From Sphingobacteriia bacterium (GTDB lineage: Bacteria > Bacteroidota > Bacteroidia > Bacteroidales > UBA7960), in NCBI GenBank assembly GCA_011390575.1, contig JAABSE010000010.1, positions 1-64,000 of the forward strand: a stretch of DNA of 64,000 nucleotides, written 5' to 3'. A model generated the notes under the pieces. That model saw only the letters and a list, made by a program, of their open reading frames with translations. It was not told where the DNA came from and did not search any database. Both the position numbers and the translations under genes were made by a program. Below are positions 37,672-48,432 of this stretch, in pieces. How positions within the stretch are numbered: the stretch's first letter is position 1; the number at the start of each line of letters is the position of its first letter.

Positions 37672-39957
37672 CTACTCTATTTGCACCTTACTCACAAACA
37701 CTCCTTCATCTGTAACCACCTTTACAATATAGATCCCAGGCTGAAACGGGCTATCTACCAATACTTCCTGACTGGCTGCAGGTACATTGACAATTCGTTT
37801 CCCGGTAATATCACTCACAGAAATATATTCAATCAAATGCTCCGCACGTACAGTAAACCTATCTTGTGCGGGATTGGGGAAAACAATTAAATTGTTTTCA
37901 GACAGCTCGTTCACTCCTGTTTCATGTTGAAAAGCAGCTGACAATGAAAAATCGGCACGTGGCATAAAGAAATGATATTCGTGTTCGGTACTGAGTATCT
38001 CATCTCCATCGAGCCAGTGCAAAAAGGTGTAATCTTCCGCTGCTTCAGCTGTCAAAAAAACATTGGCGTTGGGAACGTACTCACCTGCCCCTTCAATGGA
38101 TCCCCCTTCGGCAGGATTCACATCAATGATCACATCATAAGCAATCTGACCGCCTGGAAGTCCTGTCCAGGAATCATTTACAACAATGTCTTCATCTGCA
38201 ACCTCAATGATCCGATCATCTCCTCCCTGCCATTCGCCACCGTCCCAGCCGGCATTGAGAAAATACTTATACGCATATTCTCCGGGCATCAGTTCAAAAG
38301 TTCGTGTAAAAATCATACTTCCCTCCACCTGCTCCAGGAGTTGTTGTTCAGGCAGTGTTCCGGGTTCGGTCCATTCGATCATGGAACCGGTGATAAAAAA
38401 ATCATCCACTTCAGAATCAAAATAATCCTCAACATAGGAAAGATCCAGGTTAAACGTTATCTCATAATAAACCGTATCTGGCTCCGTCTTTTTCATCAAT
38501 CCGGCCCGGGTGTTGTCACCCTTGTAAGTACCGAAGAGCACATCCGCATCTTCCAGTGAGATGCCCAGGTTATACACGTTGATAACGGTTGAATCTGTTG
38601 AACTAAAGGTTTGTTCATAGGAAACTGCAACAAGATCAAGCAATCCATCCCCATTGACATCTCCCAGGTTGGCTCCGTTCATAAAGGTGAATCCATCAGG
38701 ACGGAGCGGAAAGCCCGGCAACTGCCCTGAACCATCTGTTTTCCATGCGTGGATAAAACCTTTGTTCTCTACCATCAAATTAGAACCGAATACAAGATCA
38801 TGCTGGCCATCTCCATCAACATCCGCAACAGAGATAAAACTTTCCAGGCCTCCTGATTTGGAAACAGGGAAATTATCTAACATATTCCCATCCGCATCGT
38901 AACCGAACAGCATGTCATCCGGGGTTTCTCCAATGGGTTTGGCGGTAAGGATTTCAAATGCACCGTTGCCGCTGATATCAGCAAGCGTGGGAGGATGATA
39001 GGTCCAGCCGCCTCCGGGAACAGCTTTGGGCCAACCCTCACGGTAGTCCCCGTCACTGTTGCGCACGTAATACTGGGGAGAATTGCCATGGGTAGCTCCC
39101 ACAATACTCAGGTGTCCGTCGCCGTCAAAATCGGTAAGCAATGGAGATTGGTAGGACAACCCCACATTGCCCGGATTTACAGGAAAGCCGGGAAGAATGG
39201 TTGCATCAGGGTTGAAAGCATACAAAGTGCCATCGGATGCACCGGCTATGATGTTTAAGGTACCATCATTATTAATGTCACCCACCGAAGGTGTTACGGC
39301 AGGAATAGAAGAAAGGGTTACGGGCCAGTTTTCATTGAAGTTGGTTCCATCGGCTTTCAAAATGTGTATTTGATTCACGGTGCGCACACCAAAGATGACT
39401 TCCATTTGCCCGTCATCATTAAGGTCGGCAAGCGTGGGAGCACTCAGCAACCAGTTGTTGTTGATACTTACAGGCCAGCCCGGAAGAATATTACCCTCCT
39501 TATCCAGCAAATACACCCGTCCGTTATTGGGAACGCCACCCGTAAGCTGAACGATTTCAAACTCTCCGTCACCGGTAACATCGGCCACCGAAGGGGGATA
39601 TGTGGCTGTGCCTGTCAGGGGCAAAGACCAGAGCAAATCTCCTGTACCCCGGAAAGCGGAAAGGGTGCTGAAAGAAGCCACCAATATTTCATCCCTTCCA
39701 TCGCCGGTAAGATCAACAAGGGTTGCTCCTCTGAAGTTTTTAAAGTTGGGATGACTCGCCACGCGCTTAGGCCAGCCAGGCAATTGATCATAAACAGGGT
39801 CTTCTTTTGCCGGTTCTAACAGCAATTCATCACCCAGAAGTACTTCTTCCACAAGTACCTCACCGTTTTCGCCCAGAAATGCTTTGCGGGCAGTTTGTTG
39901 TTGTGTAAATGCTGATGTCATTATTAACACCAAAAACAAAGTAATTAATCTCTTCAT
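37672..39957 (-). CDS. FG-GAP/VCBS repeat protein with T9SS type A sorting domain
   Basis: 761 aa; repeated 'DLNDDGQMEVIFG', 'DINNDGTLNIIAGASDG', 'DVDGDGQHDLVFG'; one E-set and one InlB-like module; C-term 'LIVFPNPAQDRFTV...GIYIVKVVTDEGVFVSKVQIE'. Confidence 0.9.
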   Translation of the reverse strand: MKRLITLFLVLIMTSAFTQQQTARKAFLGENGEVLVEEVLLGDELLLEPAKEDPVYDQLPGWPKRVASHPNFKNFRGATLVDLTGDGRDEILVASFSTLSAFRGTGDLLWSLPLTGTATYPPSVADVTGDGEFEIVQLTGGVPNNGRVYLLDKEGNILPGWPVSINNNWLLSAPTLADLNDDGQMEVIFGVRTVNQIHILKADGTNFNENWPVTLSSIPAVTPSVGDINNDGTLNIIAGASDGTLYAFNPDATILPGFPVNPGNVGLSYQSPLLTDFDGDGHLSIVGATHGNSPQYYVRNSDGDYREGWPKAVPGGGWTYHPPTLADISGNGAFEILTAKPIGETPDDMLFGYDADGNMLDNFPVSKSGGLESFISVADVDGDGQHDLVFGSNLMVENKGFIHAWKTDGSGQLPGFPLRPDGFTFMNGANLGDVNGDGLLDLVAVSYEQTFSSTDSTVINVYNLGISLEDADVLFGTYKGDNTRAGLMKKTEPDTVYYEITFNLDLSYVEDYFDSEVDDFFITGSMIEWTEPGTLPEQQLLEQVEGSMIFTRTFELMPGEYAYKYFLNAGWDGGEWQGGDDRIIEVADEDIVVNDSWTGLPGGQIAYDVIIDVNPAEGGSIEGAGEYVPNANVFLTAEAAEDYTFLHWLDGDEILSTEHEYHFFMPRADFSLSAAFQHETGVNELSENNLIVFPNPAQDRFTVRAEHLIEYISVSDITGKRIVNVPAASQEVLVDSPFQPGIYIVKVVTDEGVFVSKVQIE

Positions 39958-40083
39958 AATACGGAGTTTTGGTTTATAAAAAATTTCTATCCATCAAATA
40001 TATTTAATTATAATTTGAAAAGCAAGTAAATACGAAGGCTTTGTTTTTCTCTGCTAAGTATGCAAATAACAAGACCATTCGCC

Positions 40084-40119
40084 TTGAATACCCTGTCCGC
40101 TTTCGGACAATTGAATACC
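40084..40119. repeat. palindrome TGTCCG-CTTT-CGGACA flanked by 9-bp direct repeats TTGAATACC
   Basis: TTGAATACC at 40084-40092 and 40111-40119 with the hairpin between them. Confidence 0.55.
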
Positions 40120-40276
40120 AAATGCGAACACCTTGCGTACAGGCACAAAACTAATAACCAACCCAAGCCAATTATAACCAACTGATATTGTTGTAGTTGC
40201 AAATTATGGCACGCAAATAGCAATAAAATAAACAGAAACAGCAAATAAAAAATTAACCCGATAAACCCTTTGAATT

Positions 40277-40552
40277 ATGAAAACAAGAATTTTAACTCTC
40301 GCAGCTCTTTTCCTGATGACCGCAAACATAGTAAGTGCAGATAATTTCAGGACCTTCAAAATGTCAGACAGAATGGGTCGCACCTTTGAAGTATTTACCA
40401 AAATAGAAAGCAACATCCAGGAAACCTTCGAATTCGATACCCGTGAAATATTTGAAGAAGTAAAAAAACAAGAAAACAACCAGATGATTGATATCACACC
40501 CTTTATCAAACCTGAAAGAGAAGTAAAGGAAACTCATCCGGCGATTAAATAA
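40277..40552 (+). CDS. small secreted hypothetical protein
   Basis: 91 aa with signal peptide MKTRILTLAALFLMTANIVSA; followed by a strong terminator. Confidence 0.65.
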   Translation: MKTRILTLAALFLMTANIVSADNFRTFKMSDRMGRTFEVFTKIESNIQETFEFDTREIFEEVKKQENNQMIDITPFIKPEREVKETHPAIK

Positions 40553-40632
40553 ACGTAAAAATTACCACAATTACATAACCCATAGCCTCTCACGGCAATT
40601 CAATAACGTTCTCTTCATAGTGTTTTGGTTTT

Positions 40633-40668
40633 ACCGGGCCTCTCTGGAATTTGAGGCCCGGTTTTTTT
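40633..40668. terminator. Rho-independent terminator between convergent genes
   Basis: ACCGGGCCTC-TCTGGAATTT-GAGGCCCGGT + T7. Confidence 0.85.
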
Positions 40669-41806
40669 ATGCAAACAAATCTGAAGCTATTCCGTCCGCA
40701 AAGAACTTGCCTGAAGGAGTTACCTTCAGCCGTCCGGAGGAATGCACCAACTTGCCGTTTTTCAGATATTTCTGTGCAGAACGCATCATACTTTCATGAT
40801 ACCGGGCTCCGAATTTATTTTTAACATGCTTTTCATCAATTCCCCACATGGTTCGCAATGCCGTCATTACATATTCGTTGTATTGTTGCTCTTCGGTTAG
40901 TATTTCCTGTTGGGCAGGAATTTTTCCAAGTTTCAGGCTGTCGATGTATTTACCCGTATGGGCCACATTCCATTGTCTCATTCCGGGTTTAAAACTGTGG
41001 GCAGATGGCCCCATTCCCAGGTAAGGTTCGCCTGACCAGTATCCAAGATTGTGCTTTGAGAAATAACCTTTTTTCCCGAAATTGGAAATCTCGTAATGTT
41101 CATAGCCATGTTGGGCCGTCAGGGCACATAACAAATCAAACTGCCGGGCGGCTTGTTCTTCATCCACAGGAGCAACCTTACCCTTGCGTATAAACACATC
41201 AAGGGCAGTCTTCTTTTCTACGGTGAGGCTATAGGCCGAAATGTGAGGTATTCCCATTTTCACCAGCTGCATGATATTTTGTTCCCATTGTTTATCAGTC
41301 ATACCAGGTGTACCGTAAATCAGATCTGCTGTGATATTGACAAATCCGGCCTCCTGGGCATAATTGAGCACATCAATGGCTTGCCTGGAATTGTGCGAAC
41401 GATTCATGAACTGCAAATCATCTTCATAAAAACTCTGAATCCCGATGCTGAGCCGGTTCACCGACAATTTTCGCAATGTCTCAAGTTTCCCGGGGATAAG
41501 ATCATCTGGGTTGGCCTCCAGGGTAATTTCAGCATTGGGGGCAAATGAATAGTATTTATGTATTACATTGAAGATTACATCCAGCTCAGCAGTATCAAGC
41601 AAGGATGGAGTACCTCCTCCGAGGTAAAGGGTATCCAGAGGAAACCGGTTACCACTATCAGGATACAGGAAGTCCTTTTGCATTTTGATTTCCCTGATCA
41701 GCGCCTTCACAAATTCCGGTCTTCGCTTTTGCGAAACCGAAAAGTGGAAGTTGCAATAATGACAGGCTTGCCTGCAAAAAGGGATATGTATATAAATTCC
41801 GGGCAT
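40667..41806 (-). CDS. hemW: radical SAM family heme chaperone HemW
   Basis: 'GIYIHIPFCRQACHYCNFHFS', 'LYLGGGTPSLL', 'EANPDDL', 'RLSIGIQSFYEDDLQFMNRSHN'. Confidence 0.93.
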   Translation of the reverse strand: MPGIYIHIPFCRQACHYCNFHFSVSQKRRPEFVKALIREIKMQKDFLYPDSGNRFPLDTLYLGGGTPSLLDTAELDVIFNVIHKYYSFAPNAEITLEANPDDLIPGKLETLRKLSVNRLSIGIQSFYEDDLQFMNRSHNSRQAIDVLNYAQEAGFVNITADLIYGTPGMTDKQWEQNIMQLVKMGIPHISAYSLTVEKKTALDVFIRKGKVAPVDEEQAARQFDLLCALTAQHGYEHYEISNFGKKGYFSKHNLGYWSGEPYLGMGPSAHSFKPGMRQWNVAHTGKYIDSLKLGKIPAQQEILTEEQQYNEYVMTALRTMWGIDEKHVKNKFGARYHESMMRSAQKYLKNGKLVHSSGRLKVTPSGKFFADGIASDLFA

Positions 41807-41831
41807 ATTTTTCCATTTAAAAGAATAATTC

Positions 41832-43592
41832 TCAGAACCAGTGGTTCCGCTTCAGTGCATTCACTCTCAGTCCCGCCATAAAAATTCCGGTCCGGGTTTC
41901 TGTAGCATCCTGCTCCTCATTGCGGATTATGTATTGCAGGTCGAACCACACATTGGGCCTCCACTGCCATGATGCTTCCAGCTGCAACAAAGTCAGGGCA
42001 CGCAGCTCTCCCTGCAGAAAGGTGTGCCCGTAATCCCCTACCCGGGTCACATAATCTCTGAAGATGTTGCTTCCCATATTAATGCCGGCTGAATCCATCC
42101 CCTGGCGGGCAGAAAAAAGCGTTGTTTTCAACAGCCAGTCGGGATGAGGGGAATATTGCAGACTCAGCATCATTTCACGCAGATTGGCGCCCATGGGGTG
42201 TCCCAGGCTCTGGCTGTAATGGCTATAACTCGATGCAGGACGCAGGCCTGAGCCGTCGGCAGCATAGTGGCTGTAAACAAAAGGTCGTATCCAGTTGCCT
42301 TCCCACTGAAAATCCAGGTTATCAATCCCCAGAAAATCCACCCAATGCATTCCTTGCTGCAGCCCAAACTTATGCCTGAAGGAAGCATGCAAATCGTACT
42401 TTCGCTCTCCGCGAAAGCCCATATAAACAAGCATGGTATCAATATCATACTTAAGATCACCCACATGAAAATCATCGGCATACACCTGTCCGTAAAAGGC
42501 AATCCGATGCCCGGCAATCCACCGCCAGAACATTCCCAGAGAAACTTTGTCAGGGTCGCCGATATGATGCTCCACGGCACGGTAAAATATTACAGGATTC
42601 AAATAATGGGCATCAAAACGCCTTGGCACCAGGGTATCACTTCGCCCGAAAACCACGTTCTCAAATACTCCCAGCTGAAAGCGGTCAGAAACATTGAATG
42701 AGAGTGTATGGGCAGCCATATACTTGGGATCGAACATCCGTCCTCCATAGGTTCTAAGCGGCCAGTCCACCAAACGGGCAAAAATATTCTGGTAATGAAA
42801 CCGCCAGATGCGGGTATTGATCTTCAGAAAAAGGTAATTGTTGGCATAATCCGACAATAGCAGTGAGCGTTGACCATAACCCAGAAAATTCCGGTCCTGG
42901 CCAAACTGGAATCCAATGTTTTCGGTAGCCTGAAAAGCAATATACCCCCGCGCAGTAAAGTAATCATACCCCTGCTCGCCAAAGGGAATATTCCACCCTT
43001 CGCCGGGAATGGCCCCCTCCTGCTGCTGGATTTTGCGGTTTACATACAGAGGAAACCGTGCCTGATTATCGGCCATATACGTGTAAAAACCCACTTTTTC
43101 GTTTATCATACCCCTTACTTCCAACCCTCTTGTATTCTGATACAAATACAATGACCGGTCGGATTCCGTGCCTAGTCCCACATGAATAACCGGATTGACT
43201 ACCAGGAAAAGGTCTTTTTCGTTTCTTCGGTAAAAATCTGAAGGGGTACGGTAAAAATGCTTCAGGAACGGTCTTCCAGAAGTGTCGGCCGGGGCCGCAC
43301 TCCATTCTGCATTGCTCTGGATAATATCTTTGATTACAAACCGGTCGGTGCGGGTCAAACGCCGGGCTGTGGTATCAGCCTCCTGAAGAAACTCCACCAT
43401 AGCTTTTCTCTCCAGGGGTTGAAGGGCAAAGTGAAATTGCGAAGCCGATCCGCCGGATTTGATTTCCATGCGTTGCACAAAATCATGCCATTGATGACCG
43501 GAAGGAAGCATTACGCTCTGTGCCTGAAGGAGGTTAGAGCCCAAAAAGCTGAACAATAATATCGTAAGAAAACCAAAGTTATATCGTTGCAT
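41832..43592 (-). CDS. capsule assembly Wzi family protein (outer-membrane beta-barrel)
   Basis: 'FGFQFGQDRNFLGYGQRSLLLSDYANNYLFLKINTRIWRFHYQNIFARL'-type region; signal peptide; beta-barrel alternation. Confidence 0.75.
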   Translation of the reverse strand: MQRYNFGFLTILLFSFLGSNLLQAQSVMLPSGHQWHDFVQRMEIKSGGSASQFHFALQPLERKAMVEFLQEADTTARRLTRTDRFVIKDIIQSNAEWSAAPADTSGRPFLKHFYRTPSDFYRRNEKDLFLVVNPVIHVGLGTESDRSLYLYQNTRGLEVRGMINEKVGFYTYMADNQARFPLYVNRKIQQQEGAIPGEGWNIPFGEQGYDYFTARGYIAFQATENIGFQFGQDRNFLGYGQRSLLLSDYANNYLFLKINTRIWRFHYQNIFARLVDWPLRTYGGRMFDPKYMAAHTLSFNVSDRFQLGVFENVVFGRSDTLVPRRFDAHYLNPVIFYRAVEHHIGDPDKVSLGMFWRWIAGHRIAFYGQVYADDFHVGDLKYDIDTMLVYMGFRGERKYDLHASFRHKFGLQQGMHWVDFLGIDNLDFQWEGNWIRPFVYSHYAADGSGLRPASSYSHYSQSLGHPMGANLREMMLSLQYSPHPDWLLKTTLFSARQGMDSAGINMGSNIFRDYVTRVGDYGHTFLQGELRALTLLQLEASWQWRPNVWFDLQYIIRNEEQDATETRTGIFMAGLRVNALKRNHWF

Positions 43593-43971
43593 AGGTTGCC
43601 AATTTTACAAGGAAAGAGAAAAACATTTGTGATCTGAAAAAGGCCTTCTTTCCTTTATGCAAAAATAGAAATAATACCTCACCCAATGGTCTTGTATGGT
43701 TCATGTTCTGAGTTCATTTTGAAAAGCAATGCAAAACATAACATTTGCAATAAATTTCCATACAACCTTTCAATTTCCGGTCTGCGGGGATAGCGGATAA
43801 TCATAAAAAGAAAGTGCATGAAAGCAAATGACGTAATTTAGATTCATTCTTAATTCACAAATAAATAAAAAACCTTACTTTTACGAACGCACCTTACATA
43901 GATTATTTTTTAACATTTCAAGGCAAGTAAAATGTCATTTGCTTTTATATAACCTCAACCATTTGTCCCTG

Positions 43972-44940
43972 ATGCAAAGACCCGTAACCCATTTTTTCAG
44001 TACCCTGATGATTTTGCTTCTCACCACAGGGTTGCTTTCAGCAAGCAACTACAAGTTTCCTACTGACAGCAAAATTATTTATGACATACGCTTCAGCACC
44101 CATGGCGATGCCCTGGCTGTCGCTGATGGCAAAACCATCAAAATCTACCATTTCAGTGAGGAATACCTGCTGAAGGAGTTCAGCGGCGTGCATGAAACAC
44201 AGGTGATGGCCATAGCTCTTTCGGCTGACAGTACCCTGCTGGCCAGCGGTGACAGAAGCGGTCTGCTGGTTATCTGGGATCTGCAAACCGGAGAACCCCT
44301 TCATCAATGGCAGGCGCACAATGATATCATTTTATCTGTTGATTTCTCGCATGACGGAGAGCATCTTGGAACTGCAGGAGCGGATAACAAGGTCAACCTT
44401 TATGATATGATTCGCGCTGAACACATTGTTACTTTTACAGACCATTCAGAAGATGTAACCGTAATCAGGTTTCAACCCGGAGGCTCGTTAATGGCCACTG
44501 GGGGTGGCGACAGCAAGGTAATCGTTTATGACAGGCACAGGAGAGTTGTTCTTCAGGAACTTACAAGGCACACCGACTGGGTGCGCGATCTTACTTTTAC
44601 CTCTGACGGCAACACCCTCACCTCTACAGGGGATGATCGCCTGGTATCATCGTGGAATATAGCCGACCCTCAAAATATCAGGGCACGCAGCGGAGTTAAA
44701 ATTCTAAGGGGCTGGAATACCTCTGTAGATTATTTTCACGATAACCAAACCTTTCTCCTGGTAAACATCAAGGGACGTATTCACATTCAAACCCCTGTGG
44801 TTCGAATGACCCATAAAATCCGCAAACCCATCAATAAAGGCCTGCTATGGACCAACGATGGAACTTCACTTTACGCTGTAGTGGCCACGCGCGGCAATGG
44901 TGTAAAGGTAATTCCGGCCAGGGAAATGAAAGTAAATTAA
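43972..44940 (+). CDS. WD40 repeat protein, secreted
   Basis: 'VMAIALSADSTLLASGDRSGLLVIWDLQTGEPLHQWQAHNDIILSVDFSHDGEHLGTAGADNKVNLYDM'. ATG at 43972 preferred over the track start. Confidence 0.87.
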   Translation: MQRPVTHFFSTLMILLLTTGLLSASNYKFPTDSKIIYDIRFSTHGDALAVADGKTIKIYHFSEEYLLKEFSGVHETQVMAIALSADSTLLASGDRSGLLVIWDLQTGEPLHQWQAHNDIILSVDFSHDGEHLGTAGADNKVNLYDMIRAEHIVTFTDHSEDVTVIRFQPGGSLMATGGGDSKVIVYDRHRRVVLQELTRHTDWVRDLTFTSDGNTLTSTGDDRLVSSWNIADPQNIRARSGVKILRGWNTSVDYFHDNQTFLLVNIKGRIHIQTPVVRMTHKIRKPINKGLLWTNDGTSLYAVVATRGNGVKVIPAREMKVN

Positions 44941-45001
44941 CTTTTACAATTCAATCAAAGGATTCTGGAGAAAACAGTTGCATTAACAAAAGACCAAACA
45001 G

Positions 45002-47551
45002 ATGAACAAGCATTTCACAAGTAATTTTTGTTTTACAGGCAGATATAGATTGCTGCTGATATTCATTTTCGGATTTATTTCGTGCGAAAATGAAGAGCAG
45101 TTTTCACATCCCTTGGTGCATACAGGCGAAGTGACAGATATCAGCAGTGACGGGGCAAGGTTTCACGGACGGGTTGTCAATGAAAAGGGAATAATTGACC
45201 ATGGGTTTGTTTGGGACAATGAAATAAACCCGGTAATCCATGATGCATATCGCCAATCTATGGGATTATTTTCTTCTGAATACTTTTCTGTGTATACTAC
45301 ATCAATTTGGGAGGAGGGCGAAAAGTATTTTTTAAGAGCTTATGCAACTGACGGTACTAACACTTACTACGGACGCGAAGTTTCTTTCATCAGCCTTGGA
45401 AGACAGGCCCCGGCTATTTCAAAGATCTCTCCAACGAAAGGCACCTGGGGTGATACCCTTACTATTGAAGGTGAAAACTTCAGCCCTAGATCCGGAGATA
45501 ATATGATTCATATGCATAACTCCAGGGCAGAAATAATCTTCAATACTGACTCTTTAATACAAATCATTGTTCCTGCCCAACTAGATACTATACAATCAGT
45601 TGCATCATTATCTGTTCGAGGAAATATAACCTATTATTCAGAAGTTTTTTCTTTATTACCTCCAGCTATTCTGGACTATTCACCCAAGACTGCTGCATAT
45701 AATGAAAAAGTCTTTATTCATGGCAAATATCACCAACCAGGCAAAACCAAAATCTTCTTTGGAACCATAGAAGCTGAAATTATTGGACAGGAGACTGACA
45801 CTTTGATTGTAAAAGTACCTGATTTACTGCAGGAAAATGATTTTGAGGTAAGTATTGATGTCTTAGGACAGAAGTCTACCGCCAATGATACATTCTATTA
45901 TCAACACCCTGTAATAACAGAAATATCCCCAAAATCGGTTACTTGGAAAGATAACATTACTATATATGGAAGACATTTTGGTAAAGAGCCAGCTAATACA
46001 ACCGTTGAAATAGAAAACGTACCAGCAATAGTTCTTTCTCACAGCAAAGACAGTATTATAGCCAAGATACCAACCAATAGCCTTACACAAGAACCTGAAG
46101 TAAAAGTAACGGTTAACACTATTGAAGCCATAATCGAGGGTCAAATTACCATGAAAGACATGGTTATTCAGTCATTTTCACCTCACACGGGAACATTCCA
46201 TGATATTATTGAGATAAATGGCAAAAATTTCAATCCGTTAAAAGAAAACAGCAATGTATATCTGGAAAATCAGCAGCTTATAATTGAAAGTGCCAGTCCT
46301 GATCTACTGAGAGTTAAAATCCCTTCTACTAATCAGGTAGTTCAAGGTAAATTAAAAATCACCTGTGGAAATATGAATGCACTTTCGGAAGATGTATTTA
46401 CGATGGAAACGCACAATATTGACAATATTAGTCCACTGGAAGGGACAAGACTTGATCAAATAACTATTCATGGACAAGGCTTTAGCCCTGACTATAATAC
46501 AAACAAAGTGTTTATTGGCGAAAAAAATGCAGAGATAGTTTATGCCTCAAAAACAGAAATAAAGGCTGAAATACCCAATGGCCTGGAGCATGGAATGCAA
46601 ACCATACGTGTAAAAATATTGAACCACCAGGAAGAAGCTTCCCAGCAATTTATGCTCTATGAACCATATACCAGACTAAACAATCCTGTTTTTGGTCCCC
46701 GGAGAGGGGCTTTTACTTTTCAGATTAACAATACAGCCTATGTAGGAGGGGGTATGAAAAACCAAAGTCAGCGTGATTTCTATGAATATATCCCAGCCAC
46801 TGACTCATGGATTCCCAGAGCAGATGTTCCTGAGTATACAACATCAATATCATCATTCTCCACGCCTTCAACAGGTTACTTAATGCTTCCAGAGCAAATG
46901 CATATGTATAATCCACAAACTGATGTCTGGACATCTACTTCAAATCAACTGGCTTCAGTACAAATCACTCATACCCCATTTGCTATAAATGACAGAGGGT
47001 ATATTCTTGGTAGCGGCAATAACTATTTAGTAAACTTATGGACTTACATTGAAAGTGCAAGCCAATGGATGATAATACAACCTTTTCCAATATATACCGC
47101 CTTTCATGGAGTTGGATTCTCAGTGGGAAACAAGGGCTATGCCACTTTAGGCAGAGATGAAGGACACGAAAACAGGATATGGGAATATAACCCGGAGACA
47201 AATACCTGGACAGGCAAAGCTTCTTTTAACGGGGTGATGCCCGCTCATACACTCAAAAGGTTATCACCTACAACTGCAACGACAGATAGTAAAGCCTATA
47301 TATTTGGTGGCAGACGTGATTTTAGTTTTGACATATTTTACAATGACGCATATGAGTTCAACCCTGCAACCAATTCCATAAGAAGAGTACCCGATATTCC
47401 AGGTCCTGAAAGATCTTTTGCATGGGCATTTTCAGTGAACGGAATTATATATCTTGGAGGAGGTGGTTCCCGGGATGAGGATGGAAACTATACTACATAC
47501 GAAGAATTTTGGGAATTTGACCCTCAAAAACTACCCCCTGTTAACAAATAA
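45002..47551 (+). CDS. IPT/TIG domain lipoprotein with C-terminal Kelch-like repeats
   Basis: 849 aa; 'FIFGFISC' lipobox; repeated 'ISPTKGTWGDTLTIEGENFSP' TIG modules; C-terminal 'AYVGGGMKN..YEYIPATDSWIPRADVP', 'AYIFGGRRDF..YEFNPATN'. Confidence 0.85.
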   Translation: MNKHFTSNFCFTGRYRLLLIFIFGFISCENEEQFSHPLVHTGEVTDISSDGARFHGRVVNEKGIIDHGFVWDNEINPVIHDAYRQSMGLFSSEYFSVYTTSIWEEGEKYFLRAYATDGTNTYYGREVSFISLGRQAPAISKISPTKGTWGDTLTIEGENFSPRSGDNMIHMHNSRAEIIFNTDSLIQIIVPAQLDTIQSVASLSVRGNITYYSEVFSLLPPAILDYSPKTAAYNEKVFIHGKYHQPGKTKIFFGTIEAEIIGQETDTLIVKVPDLLQENDFEVSIDVLGQKSTANDTFYYQHPVITEISPKSVTWKDNITIYGRHFGKEPANTTVEIENVPAIVLSHSKDSIIAKIPTNSLTQEPEVKVTVNTIEAIIEGQITMKDMVIQSFSPHTGTFHDIIEINGKNFNPLKENSNVYLENQQLIIESASPDLLRVKIPSTNQVVQGKLKITCGNMNALSEDVFTMETHNIDNISPLEGTRLDQITIHGQGFSPDYNTNKVFIGEKNAEIVYASKTEIKAEIPNGLEHGMQTIRVKILNHQEEASQQFMLYEPYTRLNNPVFGPRRGAFTFQINNTAYVGGGMKNQSQRDFYEYIPATDSWIPRADVPEYTTSISSFSTPSTGYLMLPEQMHMYNPQTDVWTSTSNQLASVQITHTPFAINDRGYILGSGNNYLVNLWTYIESASQWMIIQPFPIYTAFHGVGFSVGNKGYATLGRDEGHENRIWEYNPETNTWTGKASFNGVMPAHTLKRLSPTTATTDSKAYIFGGRRDFSFDIFYNDAYEFNPATNSIRRVPDIPGPERSFAWAFSVNGIIYLGGGGSRDEDGNYTTYEEFWEFDPQKLPPVNK

Positions 47552-47601
47552 ACACTTTCGATAAAAGTCTTAACCCTTAAGCTAACTATTACTATACTAA
47601 A

Positions 47602-48324
47602 ATGCATAAAATCAAATCAAACCGGTTCGCCTATACAATTACATTAACCATAGTTCTTTCCATATATGGTTTTGAGGGCACTAATCTTGCATCCGCGCAG
47701 TTATTCCCACACAAATATACTATATCTGCGTCATTTTTGCATGGAGCAAACAACGGTGCCAGCTATACCAACAGCAATGGGTTTATAACTCCGGCTCTCT
47801 TTGCCAATTATACCCAAATCATTGGTTTTCAGGTAAGCGGGGCTTATCATATTAAACCGTGGCTTGCACCTGTTCTTCAAGTGAGTCGGGTGCAAAACAA
47901 TAAATGGATACACAACCAATCCAACCTATATGATAATGCTACATCAGAGCAGATTTTTATTGCACCAGCTATCCGCATTTATACCCCTGAAGCCGCAACC
48001 GGCATTTTCAACAGAGTGGCTTTTTATGCTGAAATAGCAGCAGGAATGGGACAATCAAACCTCAAACTTGAAAGCCCCATTATGGTTGTTGATAATGATG
48101 GGGAAATTGTACAGGAAGTTGAAGAATCTAACTGGTATACTGGAATGCAGGCAAGAATCGGGTTGGAATTCGACATTAACCAGGCCATGGGAGTTCATGT
48201 TAATTATACACTTGCACGAAATCAGATCAACGCCTCCCTCTTCAATGACACCCGCTTTTCCCGTTCCTATCTTGAAATGGGAATATATATAAAGCTGTTT
48301 AAATCTAAAAATTACTACAGGTAA
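47602..48324 (+). CDS. outer-membrane beta-barrel protein (paralogue 1)
   Basis: 240 aa, N-terminal signal, amphipathic beta strands; similar to the 49276 product. Confidence 0.65.
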   Translation: MHKIKSNRFAYTITLTIVLSIYGFEGTNLASAQLFPHKYTISASFLHGANNGASYTNSNGFITPALFANYTQIIGFQVSGAYHIKPWLAPVLQVSRVQNNKWIHNQSNLYDNATSEQIFIAPAIRIYTPEAATGIFNRVAFYAEIAAGMGQSNLKLESPIMVVDNDGEIVQEVEESNWYTGMQARIGLEFDINQAMGVHVNYTLARNQINASLFNDTRFSRSYLEMGIYIKLFKSKNYYR

Positions 48325-48432
48325 AAACTTAGGCCAACAGAGAACTATCAGGTTCAGTATTCATCGTGTTATCACTATCATTGCTAAAAGAGTTCCAGAT
48401 AAAACCAAACCTGCAATAAAAACAAGTCAAAA

